DNA from: Streptomyces tardus
GTDB taxonomy: Bacteria > Actinomycetota > Actinomycetes > Streptomycetales > Streptomycetaceae
Direction of reading: 5' to 3'
Length of the DNA: 63,743 nucleotides
Assembly (NCBI RefSeq): GCF_018101125.2
Contig: NZ_JAELVF020000001.1
Span: 2,871,490-2,935,232 of the forward strand
Below, piece after piece: positions 41,610 to 50,122 of the stretch. Every line of letters starts with the position of its first letter. The stretch's first letter is position 1. The position numbers and the translations under genes are program-made. A model generated the notes under the pieces. It ran no database searches. It was not told the origin of the DNA and was given only the letters and a program-made list of their open reading frames with translations.

Positions 41610-42656
41610 CTACCGCTCGTCGGGTGCGTGCGCCGCTCCCCGGTAGGCCACCCGGTACGTCCGCGGCGAGACGCCGACCGTCGCCTGGAGTCGCTGCCGC
41701 AGCGTGGTCGCCGTACCCAGGCCTGACTCGGCCGCCACCCGGTCCACGGTGTACTCGGTCGACTCCAGCAATTCCCGGGCCCGTTCCACTCGTTGCCCGT
41801 TGAGCCACTGCATGGGCGTCTGGCCGGTCTCCTCGCGGAAGCGCCGGTTGAAGGTGCGTACGCTCATCGACTCCTGTGCGGCGAGCGCCCCCAGAGTGAT
41901 CGGCTCCCCGAGGTGGGCCAGCGCCCATGCGCGGGCCCGGCCGGTCGAGGTCCCGCTCGGCTCCGCCACCGGCCTGCGGATGAACTGCGCCTGCCCGCCC
42001 TCCCGGTGGGGCGGTACGACGGTGCGGCGTGCGACCTCCGCGGCGACGCCCGCCCCGTGGTCGCACCGGATCATGTGCAGGCAGAGGTCGATGCCGGACG
42101 CCTCGCCCGCCGAGGTCAGAACGTCCCCCTCGTCCACGTAGAGCACCTCCGGGTCCAGTCGGACCGAGGGGAAGAGGGACCGGAAGCGCTCCGTCTCGTG
42201 CCAGTGGGTGGTGGCGCGCCGGCCGTCGAGCAGTCCGGCCGCGGCCAGTACGTAGGCCCCGGTGCAGATCGAGGCCAGCCGGGTGCCGGGCCGTACCTGC
42301 GCCAGCGCCGAGGCGAGCGCCGCGGGCAGCCGCCCCTCGGTCTCCGTCGCGTCCGGGAGGTGGGTGGCCGGGAGAATCACGGTGTCCGCCTCCGCGAGGG
42401 TCCGCGGTCCCGCGGACACGAGGATCGGGAAGTCGGCGTCCGTGCGCACCTCCCCCGGTTCGAGCGTGCAGGTCACGACTTCGTACAGCGGTGTGCCCCG
42501 CGTGGCGGTGCGCGCCTGCCGGAACAGCTGGTGCACCAGGCCGAGTTCCATCGGCATCACGCCGTCGCGCACCAGCACGGCGACCCGGTGGCGCCCGTCG
42601 TTCCGGAAGAGGTCGGCGGAGGTGGCGGCCTCGGGTGTGTCGCCGGAGGAGGTCAT
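41610..42656 (-). CDS. GlxA-type AraC-family regulator (DJ-1/PfpI domain plus AraC HTH)
   Basis: A 348-residue protein from ATG 42656. Residues about 22-190 form a DJ-1/PfpI-like domain (HRVAVLVRDGVMPMELGL, LASICTGAYVLAAAGLLDGR, ATTHWHETERF); the C-terminal 100 residues are the double AraC helix-turn-helix (ITLGALAAQESMSVRTFNRR, RARELLESTEYTVDRVAAES). It is divergent from the NAD(P)H oxidoreductase gene with 70 bases between starts, and probably regulates it. A decayed paralogue of the same type lies at the other side of that oxidoreductase gene. Confidence 0.92.
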   Translation of the reverse strand: MTSSGDTPEAATSADLFRNDGRHRVAVLVRDGVMPMELGLVHQLFRQARTATRGTPLYEVVTCTLEPGEVRTDADFPILVSAGPRTLAEADTVILPATHLPDATETEGRLPAALASALAQVRPGTRLASICTGAYVLAAAGLLDGRRATTHWHETERFRSLFPSVRLDPEVLYVDEGDVLTSAGEASGIDLCLHMIRCDHGAGVAAEVARRTVVPPHREGGQAQFIRRPVAEPSGTSTGRARAWALAHLGEPITLGALAAQESMSVRTFNRRFREETGQTPMQWLNGQRVERARELLESTEYTVDRVAAESGLGTATTLRQRLQATVGVSPRTYRVAYRGAAHAPDER

Positions 42657-42726
42657 GGCCAGATTCTTTCACTTGCTGGCACTCTTGCCACTCGTTCGCC
42701 GGGCGTCACGGTCGCAGCCTTGAGCC

Positions 42727-43752
42727 ATGAACATTCTCTGGATCTTCGCCCACCCCGAGCAGCGCTCGCTCAACGCCTCGTTGCGCGACGAGGGACTTGC
42801 CGAACTCGAAGCGGCCGGGCACAGCACCCGGCTCACCGACCTCTACGCGATCGGCTTCAACCCGGTCGTCGGCCGCTCCGACTTCGAGGGCGACCTGGCC
42901 GGCCGCGACGGCACCGCGGGGGACGGCACCGGCCGTGACGGCTCCCCGCGACTGCGGGTCGGGGAGGCGCAGGAGCGGGGCTACGCCGAGCGCACCCTGA
43001 GCGCGGACATCCTGGCCGAACAGGAGAAGGTGGCCTGGGCCGACGTGCTGGTCTTCCAGTTCCCCCTGTGGTGGTTCGGCCCGCCCGCGATCCTCAAGGG
43101 CTGGTTCGACCGCGTCTTCGTCCAGGGCTTCGCCTTCGGGATCGAGGACGAGCAGGGCCGAGTGATGCGCTACGGGCGCGGGCCGCTCTCGGGCCGGCGC
43201 GCCCTGGTCGTCACCACCGTCGGCGGACGGGCGACCGCCTTCGAGGGGCGGGGCGTGCACGGCCACCTCGAGGACGTGCTCCACCCGCTGCTGCACGGCA
43301 CCTTCTGGTACGCGGGCATCGAGGCGCTCCCGCCGTTCCTCGTGCCCGGTGCCGACCGGCTCGACGAACGCGGGTACGCCGACCACGCGCGGGCGCTCCG
43401 CACCCGGCTGCGCGAACTTCCCGGGACGACACCGATCCCGTACCGCGCCCAGAACGACGGCGACTACGACGAGCAGATGCTGCTCCGCCCCGAACTCGCC
43501 CCGGGCCGCACGGACTTGGCCGCCCACCGCACGGACTCGGCCGCCCTCCGCACCGACGCCGATGCGGACGCGTCCCGCGCGGACACCTCCCTCGCCCCCG
43601 AAGCGGCCGACCGCCGCATCCTCAGCCCCACCGGTCTCCGCGAGCCGGAGCAGGGCGGCGGCTCGGCGTCCGGCGGGGCCTCGGAGGTGGGCGGGGTCGG
43701 TGCGGCTGCCGCAGTCGAAGGAACGGAAGGTGCGCCGGTAGGTGCTCGGTGA
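42727..43752 (+). CDS. NAD(P)H oxidoreductase (NQO1/KefF-like flavodoxin fold)
   Basis: A 341-residue frame from ATG 42727. The first 255 residues are a standard quinone-reductase-type flavoprotein: NILWIFAHPEQRSLNASL, FQFPLWWFGPPAILKGWFDR, ALVVTTVGGRATAF and a C-terminal helix ending near LLRPELAPGRTDL. An insertion of Gly/Asp repeats lies at about 60-75. The last 85 residues are unlike the family; they are low-complexity followed by sequence read antisense through an AraC remnant, so the original stop seems lost and the tail acquired. The core should still bind FMN/FAD and reduce quinones or electrophiles. Divergent from its likely regulator. Confidence 0.88.
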   Translation: MNILWIFAHPEQRSLNASLRDEGLAELEAAGHSTRLTDLYAIGFNPVVGRSDFEGDLAGRDGTAGDGTGRDGSPRLRVGEAQERGYAERTLSADILAEQEKVAWADVLVFQFPLWWFGPPAILKGWFDRVFVQGFAFGIEDEQGRVMRYGRGPLSGRRALVVTTVGGRATAFEGRGVHGHLEDVLHPLLHGTFWYAGIEALPPFLVPGADRLDERGYADHARALRTRLRELPGTTPIPYRAQNDGDYDEQMLLRPELAPGRTDLAAHRTDSAALRTDADADASRADTSLAPEAADRRILSPTGLREPEQGGGSASGGASEVGGVGAAAAVEGTEGAPVGAR

Positions 43753-43910
43753 GACGCCCGGCGCCTCCTGAAGTGCACCCGGAACGAGGCGCCGGTGCCG
43801 GAACACGGAGTCGGCGTCGATCCGGTCCACCGCGAGGTGGCCGCCCTCCGGGAGGCGCCGGGCCCGCTCGACCCGCTGCCGGGCTCGTGTCCCTGGCACA
43901 GAGGGCCCCT
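43698..43910 (-). pseudogene. Decayed C-terminal part of an AraC-family regulator
   Basis: On the minus strand one frame gives RVERARRLPEGGHLAVDRID, another TGASFRVHFRR, and a third GVSPSTYRRTFRSF; in order these are the second helix-turn-helix and end of a GlxA-like AraC protein with two frameshifts. No N-terminal part is present upstream. The 3' end overlaps the tail of the oxidoreductase frame on the other strand. The rest of 43753-44077 contains no gene I can support. Confidence 0.65.
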
Positions 43911-44077
43911 GGCCTCCCGCGCTCCGCGACCGGTGCTGTGGCCGGTGCTTGTGCCCGCGAGCCTCGTCGGGGCGCACCGCTGCCGGGCCGGGGCAACGGG
44001 CCGGAGACCAACACCGTTGCCGACACGGCACGTTGAGCCCCGGCGCCCCGGCGGCGGTGGTTCTGTCGAAGCGGTGG

Positions 44078-45235
44078 TCAGCGGGACAGGGCGCGGGCTA
44101 TCCGGTCCGCGTCCCGGCCGATCTCGCGGAGGGCGCCGGAGACCGGGTGGCGGTAGCCGGCGAAGTAGAGGCCGGGAAGCTTCGCCGAGGTGACAGAACG
44201 AGCGGCGCGGAGCGTCCCGCCTCCGACCGCGGGGCCGCCGTCCGCGTCCAACGCCTCGTGGTCGCCGAGGAGTTCGGCGAGACCGTGGGTGTAGCCGGTG
44301 GCGGCTATCACCGCGTCGGGCGTCAGCTCCGCGCCGTCCGCCAGTCGTACCCGGTCGCCGTCGAGGGACTCCAGCGCGGCGACGGGCTCGACCTCGCCGC
44401 GGCGTATCGCGCGCACCAGACCGCTGTCGCGGATCGGCTGCGAGCCCTGCCGTGCGCGGGTGACCAGGCCGGCCTCCGGCCGCCGCAGGCCCCGGCCGCT
44501 GAGGTCGGGCACCGTGACGCGGGCCATCCCCGCGCTCAGCCCGTCGCCCAGTCGTGCGGGCAGCCGGCCGACCAGTGCACCGGTGCGCTGCGCGGACCAG
44601 CCCAGCGTGCTGCGGCGCAGGATGTGCGGAGGGGTGCGCACCGCCAGCCGGACCCGCGCGGCACCGCCGCGGTGCAGGTCGACGGCGGTCTCCGCCCCCG
44701 AGGCCCCCGCGCCGACAACCAGCACGTCCTTGCCCTCGTACGGGCGCGGGCTGCGGTAGTGCGCGGAGTGCAGCAGCTCGCCGGTGTAGCCGTCGCGGCC
44801 CGGCCAGTCGGGCACCCGGGGGACGCCGCACAGTCCGGTGGCCACGACGACGGCGGGGGCGGGGAGCTGCCGACCGCCGTTCGCGTGCAGCACCCAACCC
44901 TCGTCGGGGGCGCGTTCGATGCTGTTGACCTCCACCCCGGCGGCGATCTCCAGGTCGTGTTCCTCGGCGTAGCGCTCCAGGTAGCGGACCATGTCCGCGC
45001 GGGCGACCCAGCGTCCGGCGGACCGGGGTATCGCGAGGCCGGGGAGCGCGGAGCCGCGTCTGGGGGTGTCCAGGCGCAGCCGGTCGTACTGCCCCCGCCA
45101 GGAGCCGCCGACGGATTCGCCCCGGTCCAGTACGAGTACGCGTACGCCGCGCCGTTGCAGGGCCGCGGCGGTCGCCAGTCCGGCGGGGCCGGCGCCGATG
45201 ATGTGGACGGGACGGTCCTGGTCGGTCATGGGCAT
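44078..45235 (-). CDS. Flavin-containing monooxygenase-like FAD/NAD(P) oxidoreductase
   Basis: A 385-residue protein from ATG 45235 (a second ATG at 45229 is equally possible). The FAD dinucleotide motif is IIGAGPAGLATAAALQ near the start, the second NADP-binding motif is VLVVGAGASGAETAVDL at about 180, and the C-terminal ATGYTHGLAELL with LYFAGYRHPVSGALREI is the usual end. Family members oxygenate amines, sulfides or ketones, or act as thioredoxin-reductase-like enzymes; the BVMO fingerprint is not complete. It is divergent from the GNAT gene. Confidence 0.85.
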   Translation of the reverse strand: MPMTDQDRPVHIIGAGPAGLATAAALQRRGVRVLVLDRGESVGGSWRGQYDRLRLDTPRRGSALPGLAIPRSAGRWVARADMVRYLERYAEEHDLEIAAGVEVNSIERAPDEGWVLHANGGRQLPAPAVVVATGLCGVPRVPDWPGRDGYTGELLHSAHYRSPRPYEGKDVLVVGAGASGAETAVDLHRGGAARVRLAVRTPPHILRRSTLGWSAQRTGALVGRLPARLGDGLSAGMARVTVPDLSGRGLRRPEAGLVTRARQGSQPIRDSGLVRAIRRGEVEPVAALESLDGDRVRLADGAELTPDAVIAATGYTHGLAELLGDHEALDADGGPAVGGGTLRAARSVTSAKLPGLYFAGYRHPVSGALREIGRDADRIARALSR

Positions 45236-45362
45236 GGCGTGAGCTTAGCTTTGCGGTGTACGGCGCCTTCGGCCGCCCGCGCTCCCGTCGTTCGCCCTCC
45301 GCCTCGCGCACACCGCGCACAATTCGTTCGCCCGCCGCGCCCCGCGCTGTTTCACTCGGAAC

Positions 45363-46037
45363 ATGGTGCGCGAACTTCCCGAACCCAGTGAACTCGGCGC
45401 CGGGCACTGGCGGTTGAGACCCTGGCGCGACGACCCCGATGAACGTGCCGCGCTGCTCCGTGCGTTCGCCGATCCGCTCTACCGGCGCTGGAACACCGCG
45501 TCCGCACCGACACCCGACCAGCGAGGGGTGCAGCGCTTCCTCGATCTGGCGGCACGGGGCCGACGGGAGCACACCCATGTGTACTGGGCCGTCACCGAGC
45601 CGCCCGCCCCGGACGCCTCGGCCCCGCCCGCCTCGGACGCCTCGGAACCGTCTGCCCCCGGAGCCGCGCCGTCCGTCGCCGGGCCCGGAAGTGTGCTCGG
45701 CGGCATCGCTCTGGGGCCGATCAACCGCACCGCACGCACCGCCTGGATCGCGTACTGGCTGTTGCCGGAGGCCCGCGGCCGGGGTGTGGCGACCGGTGCG
45801 CTGTGCCGGGTCGCCGACTGGGCCTTCGTCGAACTGGGCCTGCACCGCATCGAGTTGGGGCACGCGGCGGGCAACGGGGCTTCCTGCCGGGTGGCTCTGC
45901 GTGCCGGTTTCGTCGGCGAGGGCCTCTCGCGCGAGGCGATGGTCGCCACCGACGGGGCGACCCGGCACGATGTTCACCAGCACGGCCGGCTCGCCACCGA
46001 CGCACCGCCGGCCGGATGCGCCGGCGTCCCGCTGTGA
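45363..46037 (+). CDS. GNAT-family N-acetyltransferase
   Basis: A 224-residue protein from ATG 45363. It is of the RimJ/RimL-type GNAT group: LRPWRDDPDERAALLRAF, an insert of Ala/Pro/Ser residues at about 80-105, then the acetyl-CoA site LLPEARGRGVATGALCRVAD and LGLHRIELGHAAGNGASCRV with VALRAGFVGEGLSRE. Such enzymes acetylate protein N-termini, amino acids or drugs. The Ala/Pro insert is unusual and lies in a surface loop. Co-oriented with the regulator gene 76 bases downstream. Confidence 0.85.
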   Translation: MVRELPEPSELGAGHWRLRPWRDDPDERAALLRAFADPLYRRWNTASAPTPDQRGVQRFLDLAARGRREHTHVYWAVTEPPAPDASAPPASDASEPSAPGAAPSVAGPGSVLGGIALGPINRTARTAWIAYWLLPEARGRGVATGALCRVADWAFVELGLHRIELGHAAGNGASCRVALRAGFVGEGLSREAMVATDGATRHDVHQHGRLATDAPPAGCAGVPL

Positions 46038-46113
46038 CCTGCGTCCCGTTCGCCGCATCGGCCGCGAACCGGGCGATGACACCGGCCGGACAGCGGCACT
46101 AAAGTGCCATGCC

Positions 46114-47121
46114 ATGGGGCAAGTCGTGCACAACTCCGCCGAGGACCGGTCGACCGCCGAGCTCGCGGGTCATCTGCTCGCGCTGGGGGTCGACCCCGAC
46201 GCCGTGGGCCTCTACCGACGGCTGCTCTCCGGCGCTCCGCTGAACCTCGGTGAGGCCGACGGCCCGGTCGTCGACCGCCTGATCGAACTCGGCCTGGCGG
46301 TGGACAATCCCGACGGTCCGCACCAGCCCCTGCTGCCCGTGCCGCCGGGGGCCGCCCTCGACCTGCTCACCCGCCGTGCCGCGCTGCGGCTGGAGGAGGC
46401 GAGCGCCGCGGTCGCGGGCGCGTACGAGAGCTGGCGGCGCCGGGTGCCGGCCCCCGGCGGGGGAGTGGTGGCCGAGGAGGTCACCGGGGCCGACATCGAG
46501 AAGCGCCTCGGCGAGGCCACCGCGGGAGCCCGCAACGAGGTGCTGCGCTTCGACACGCCCCCCTACTTCTGGGACAGCGCCCGGGGAGCCGACACCGAGA
46601 TCGCGATGCTGCGCCGCGGCATCGCCCACCGCGCCGTCTACGCCCGCGCCTCGCTGGCCCACCCCGGCCACCTCACCACCAACATCCAGCCGTGCATCGA
46701 CGCCGGCGAGCAGGCCAGAGTGCTTCCCGAACTGCCGGTCAAACTGACCATCATCGACGACCGGATCGGTTTCCTCGGGCTGTCCCTCGCGGACGTCGAC
46801 ATCAGCGGCAGCCTGCTGGTGGTGCGCCCCAGCGGTCTGCTGACCGCGCTGCGCGCCCTCTTCGAGGCGTGCTGGGAGCGCGCGCTGCCGATCCAGGCGA
46901 CCGGTGTGGTGGTGACGACCGCTCCCGGCGCCCGTCCCGGACCGACCGAGCGGCGGATCCTGGCGATGCTCGTCGCGGGAGTTCCGGACAGCCAGATCAT
47001 CCGCGAACTCGGCGTCAGCCGCCGCACGTTCTTCCGTCGGATGGAGCTTCTGATGGCGCAGGCGGGGGCCGCCTCGCGGTTCCAGCTGGCGCTGCAGGCG
47101 CAGCGTCGCGGGTGGCTCTGA
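46114..47121 (+). CDS. Regulator with TrmB-like sensor region and C-terminal LuxR-type HTH
   Basis: A 335-residue protein from ATG 46114; the frame is open far upstream inside the GNAT gene, but the conserved start is here. The N-terminal part is a winged-helix-like region (AELAGHLLALGVDPDAVGLY); the middle resembles TrmB/phospholipase-D-like effector folds (HLTTNIQPCIDAGEQARVLP, VKLTIIDDRIGFLGLSLAD). The C-terminal helix-turn-helix is LVAGVPDSQIIRELGVSRRT followed by FFRRMELLM. This architecture is common among Streptomyces orphan regulators; the signal and targets are unknown. Confidence 0.82.
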   Translation: MGQVVHNSAEDRSTAELAGHLLALGVDPDAVGLYRRLLSGAPLNLGEADGPVVDRLIELGLAVDNPDGPHQPLLPVPPGAALDLLTRRAALRLEEASAAVAGAYESWRRRVPAPGGGVVAEEVTGADIEKRLGEATAGARNEVLRFDTPPYFWDSARGADTEIAMLRRGIAHRAVYARASLAHPGHLTTNIQPCIDAGEQARVLPELPVKLTIIDDRIGFLGLSLADVDISGSLLVVRPSGLLTALRALFEACWERALPIQATGVVVTTAPGARPGPTERRILAMLVAGVPDSQIIRELGVSRRTFFRRMELLMAQAGAASRFQLALQAQRRGWL

Positions 47122-47227
47122 CCGCCCTGCCCGGCACGCCCTACCGCTGCCCGAGTCGACCCCGTTCGCGCCCGTGCGGAACCGTGACGGCGATCACTGG
47201 GACGAAAGCGGGCGAACCGCCCTGTGT

Positions 47228-47239
47228 AACACCGGTGTT
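47228..47239. promoter_or_regulatory. 12-base palindrome AACACCGGTGTT upstream of the S8 protease gene
   Basis: The perfect dyad lies about 140 bases before the protease ATG, in the probable promoter region. It is the size of a typical repressor or activator site. I cannot name the binding protein. Confidence 0.35.
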
Positions 47240-47379
47240 GCGGCAGTGAGAACGGAGATGCCCGGCACACGGGCACCTTGGTGTCGCTGGCACAAGTGTG
47301 CCTCATCCGGCACGGGCCTTCCGCTAGAACCGGCTGCGAGCCACCCCCCACGCCCTTCATAACCTCCGGGAAGGCATCC

Positions 47380-48636
47380 ATGAAGCGACCAGGTCCGATA
47401 CGACTCGTACTGGGCGCGGGAGCCGCGGTCCTCGCGGTACTGGGAACGACCCTCGGCGTCGCAGGCGCCGCGGACTCGGACCCGGCCCCGTCCGCGGAGA
47501 TACGTGGAGCCGACCGCGGTGAGGTCATCGAGGGTGAGTACATAGTGGTCCTCAAGGACCCGGGCTCTGCCGCCCGTTCCGCTCGGCCCGCCGCCAGGGC
47601 CGAGAGCCGGGCAGCCGTCGTACGGGCCGAGGCGAAGGAACTCCTCGGCCCGTACGACGCATCGGCGGCACACACCTACTCCGCGGCGCTCGAGGGCTTC
47701 TCCGTGAAGCTCTCCGAGGAGGACGCGGCCGAGCTGGCCGCCGACCCCTCGGTGGCGTACGTGGAGCCCAACCGCGTCGAGCGCGGCGACGACACCCCCT
47801 CCGCGACAGCGGCGCCGGTCTGGGGTCTGGACCGGATCGACCAGCGCGACCTCCCGCTCGACGGCGCCTACGAGGCCGACGGCGACGCCTCCGACGTCAC
47901 CGCGTACGTCATCGACTCGGGCATCCGCATCAGCCACGACGAGTTCGAGGGCCGCGCCAGCTACGGCTACAACTTCGTGGACGGCAACACGCAGGCCTCC
48001 GACTGCCACGGCCACGGCACCCATGTCGCGGGCACCGTCGGCGGCAAGACCTACGGCGTCGCCAAGAAGGTCAAGCTCGTCGGCGTCAAGGTGCTCAACT
48101 GCGAGAACTCCGGTGCCACGGACGGCATCCTGGCCGGCTACGACTGGGTCGCCAAGAACGCCAAGGCGCCCGCGGTGGCGAACGTCAGCATCGGCGGCAG
48201 CCCCACCGACGCCAAGGACGAGGCGGTCCGCAAGCTCGTCGAGTCCGGCGTGACCGTCACGGTCTCGGCGGGCAACAAGAGCACCGAGGCGTGCGAGCAG
48301 TCGCCCGCCCGCGAGCCCAGCGTGATCACGGTCGCCTCCACCACCAAGGACGACGAGCGCAGCGACTTCTCCAACTACGGCGACTGCGTCGACCTCTTCG
48401 CGCCCGGCAGCGGCGTCCAGTCCGCCGGTCACTCCTCGGACACCGCGAACGCCACGATGAACGGCACCTCCATGGCCGCGCCGCACGTCACCGGGGTGAC
48501 CGCGCTCTACGTCTCGGCCAACCCCGAGGCCACCCCCGCCGAGGTGACCGAGGCGCTGCTCGCCGCCGTCAGCAAGGACAAGGTGAAGCAGCCGGGCAGC
48601 GGATCGCCCAACAGGCTGCTCTACAACCGCTTCTGA
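47380..48636 (+). CDS. Secreted subtilisin-like serine protease (S8, proteinase K-like)
   Basis: A 418-residue preproprotease from ATG 47380 (GGGAAGG 5 bases upstream). A signal peptide spans about 1-30 (VLAVLGTTLGVAGA), an I9 propeptide about 50-135 (EYIVVLKDPGSAA, SVKLSEEDAAELAADPSVAY), and the catalytic domain 146-418. The triad is Asp179 (VIDSG), His212 (HGHGTHVAG) and Ser364 (NGTSMAAPH). The oxyanion Asn falls in the VSAGN region. Cysteines suggest two disulfides, as in the proteinase K subgroup. It is a single-gene unit and is expected to be exported and self-activated, for nutrient supply or developmental proteolysis. Confidence 0.95.
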   Translation: MKRPGPIRLVLGAGAAVLAVLGTTLGVAGAADSDPAPSAEIRGADRGEVIEGEYIVVLKDPGSAARSARPAARAESRAAVVRAEAKELLGPYDASAAHTYSAALEGFSVKLSEEDAAELAADPSVAYVEPNRVERGDDTPSATAAPVWGLDRIDQRDLPLDGAYEADGDASDVTAYVIDSGIRISHDEFEGRASYGYNFVDGNTQASDCHGHGTHVAGTVGGKTYGVAKKVKLVGVKVLNCENSGATDGILAGYDWVAKNAKAPAVANVSIGGSPTDAKDEAVRKLVESGVTVTVSAGNKSTEACEQSPAREPSVITVASTTKDDERSDFSNYGDCVDLFAPGSGVQSAGHSSDTANATMNGTSMAAPHVTGVTALYVSANPEATPAEVTEALLAAVSKDKVKQPGSGSPNRLLYNRF

Positions 48637-49034
48637 GCCACACCCCGCGCAGGTACGGGCGCGTCACGTCCAGGCCCACGGGCCGGACGGGCGCGCCCTG
48701 CTCGTGCGCGCGGACACCTGTCGCCGCCCCGCCGCCGTGGGCGCCCCGCCGTCCGTTCTCCGCCAACGGCGCCGCTCACCGCGGGAGTTGGCACATGACG
48801 CCGGGCCGCCGGGAGCAGCTGCGCTCGGCGCAGTGGTCCGGCGGCCCGTGGGGCGTCGGGAGCGATCGGCGCGCGCGGCCTGTGTCGTCCGGAGTCGAGC
48901 CTCGCTCGGGCGGGCACCGACCGGCGAGGAACGCCGGTGCCGGGGCAGATGTGCCGGCCGGGCCGAGGACAGGGCCGGCCCGTGGCACCACCCTGGCGAA
49001 ACGATCCGCCCAACTCCGGTGCCGGCGCCGGTCG
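48637..49034. other. Convergent intergenic stretch with no recognised feature
   Basis: About 400 bases between the S8 protease and TetR genes. All six frames here look like G+C-rich noise; I could not identify a gene, a strong hairpin or a repeat. Confidence 0.4.
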
Positions 49035-49682
49035 TTACTTCGTGGGCTTGCGCCCGGTGACGCCGAGATGGACGAGCAGCGCCAGATTCGGCTTCAACTC
49101 GGCCTGCTTGACGCCCCAGGTCTGGAAGCCCTTCTGGTGGCCGGCGACCGAGGCGAGCATCGTGACCAGTGAGCCGGCGATCGCCCCGGCGTTCACGCTG
49201 TCGTCCACCCGCCCTTTCTCCTGGAGTTCCTCGATCGCCTCGCGCAGCGAGCCGGTGACCGGGGTCAGCAGCTTCATCCGGATCTTGTAGAAGCGCTTGT
49301 CGCCCTCGGCCGCGCCGAGGTCGATCACTCGCAGGATCGCGTTGTGTCTGCGCCAGAAGGCGAGGAATCCGTCGACCAGTTCCTCTGCCGACTCCCTGGC
49401 AGCCTTTCCGGCCCAACTGCGGCCGGCGGCAAGCCCGGTGAGTGAGGTGGCTTCCTTTGCGGTGGTCTCGGCGATCTCCAGTACCGCACCCTCCACGTCG
49501 GGGAAGTACTGGTAGAACGTCGCGGGCGAAGTCCCGGCCTTCCGTGCGACGTCGATGACCTTGACGTCTCGGTAGGGGGACGAGCTGAGCATCTCGCTGA
49601 GGCAGTCGAGGAGCTTTTGACGTGTGGCCTGACCACGCCGTCCGGCTACTCGGCCGTCAACCGTGCGTACCTGTCCTGTCAT
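49035..49682 (-). CDS. TetR-family regulator next to the kbpA-afsK locus
   Basis: A 215-residue TetR protein from ATG 49682. The HTH is at residues 15-65 (GQATRQKLLDCLSEML, VARKAGTSPATFYQYFPDVE). The effector domain contains RRHNAILRVIDLGAAEGDKR and is of the kind with a TetR_C-like actinobacterial fold. It is divergent from kbpA. From memory a TetR gene sits at the same place in S. coelicolor (SCO4421), where I know no firm target. The 440-base divergent region could hold its operator. Confidence 0.88.
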   Translation of the reverse strand: MTGQVRTVDGRVAGRRGQATRQKLLDCLSEMLSSSPYRDVKVIDVARKAGTSPATFYQYFPDVEGAVLEIAETTAKEATSLTGLAAGRSWAGKAARESAEELVDGFLAFWRRHNAILRVIDLGAAEGDKRFYKIRMKLLTPVTGSLREAIEELQEKGRVDDSVNAGAIAGSLVTMLASVAGHQKGFQTWGVKQAELKPNLALLVHLGVTGRKPTK

Positions 49683-50122
49683 GCCGTCAGCTTACCGATG
49701 GCGGTAGTTGGCGCGATTCGGCCGCGGGCAAATGGGTTTCCGCAGGATATGGGGGTGCTCGGCGGTCGCAGGCTTGGCGCAAACCATTCCTTTTGCGGTC
49801 GTGGTCCTCTCGCTGCGACGGCGCGGCGGCCCGACGGAATCTCCGTATCCGCTCGCGGACGGCCCGTTGCTGCCCGGAATGGCGACTCGGGCGAACACTG
49901 CGAAACTGTCACCAACGGTGATGATCCGCGCAGTCCGCTCGCGCATGGGCGTGCAGGTGCGGGAGCGAGGCCGGGCAGGTGCCGGAGGGGCGACGGGCCG
50001 CAGCGGCGAGAAGGCGTGTGCGGCGCGGACGCGTGCAGCGCCGACGGGTACAGCGCCGACGACGTGCGAACGAGTACAGCGCGGACGACGTGCGAACGAC
50101 GAGCAAAGGAAAGAGGCCGGTG
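49683..50122. other. Divergent intergenic stretch before kbpA
   Basis: No gene is supported. An A+T-richer part at about 49683-49800 presumably carries the TetR promoter. The tandem repeat near 50034-50100 is listed separately. Confidence 0.45.
50034..50099 (+). repeat. 26-base tandem repeat in the kbpA leader
   Basis: GTACAGCGC[C/G]GACGACGTGC plus GAACGA occurs at 50048-50073 and 50074-50099, with a partial third unit GTGCAGCGCCGACG at 50034. It lies 24 bases before the kbpA start and would be in the mRNA leader. Confidence 0.75.

Noticed and set aside
50034..50099. Possible CRISPR-like repeats upstream of kbpA
   Set aside because: The units are directly adjacent without spacers, there are only two and a half of them, and there is no cas gene; it is a plain tandem repeat.
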